From Ardenticatenales bacterium (GTDB lineage Bacteria; Chloroflexota; Anaerolineae; Ardenticatenales; Ardenticatenaceae), in the NCBI GenBank assembly GCA_013812995.1, contig JACCSL010000861.1:1-7753 (forward strand): a stretch of DNA of 7,753 nucleotides, in the 5' to 3' direction. Below the pieces are notes generated by a model. That model was given only the letters and a program-made list of their open reading frames with translations, searched no databases and was not told where the DNA came from. The position numbers and the translations under genes were made by a program. Each line of letters opens with the position of its first letter. The first letter of the stretch is position 1. Positions 7,753 to 7,753 of the stretch are shown one piece after another.

Positions 7753-7753
7753 A

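Overview
The window carries six protein-coding genes, or parts of genes, all on the minus strand, so transcription runs from high to low coordinates. No rRNA, tRNA, CRISPR array, insertion sequence or replication origin is visible. The DNA is moderately GC-rich in the large genes and clearly AT-richer in two places: the gene at 4741-5487 and the right-hand end. The best guess for the source is a Chloroflexota-like bacterium. This rests on a very long O-antigen-ligase-like membrane protein ending in TPR repeats and on the general sequence style. No phylogenetic marker is present, so the assignment is weak.

Layout in the direction of transcription. At 7752-7582 is the C-terminal part of a small Trm112/UPF0434-like protein, cut by the window edge. 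Seven bases later an Uup-type ABC-F ATPase begins (7574-5688). After its stop codon, 5687-5490 reads in the same frame as 65 codons of what looks like the C-terminal end of an exported beta-sandwich protein with no start of its own, probably a gene remnant. Next is an unrecognised 248-residue protein (5487-4741) in which I see a putative PD-(D/E)XK nuclease core. A 119-base gap with one weak promoter candidate leads to a 1038-residue Wzy/WaaL/PglL-like polysaccharide ligase or polymerase fused to TPR repeats (4620-1504). An OmpR-type response regulator follows (1472-792) and overlaps by one base the start of its partner histidine kinase (792-1), whose visible part ends just after the phospho-accepting histidine.

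How the parts may work together. The response regulator and kinase form a translationally coupled two-component system. They lie only 31 bases behind the membrane glycopolymer enzyme, so all three may share a transcript; an envelope-related signalling role is an inference from position. The Uup-like ATPase and Trm112-like protein form a separate housekeeping-type pair. The region between these groups (remnant plus AT-richer putative nuclease) looks like a rearranged or acquired segment. I do not see a complete, convincing new defence or biosynthetic system. The points most worth following are the predicted extracytoplasmic placement of the TPR domain, the putative nuclease, and the in-frame remnant behind the ABC-F gene.
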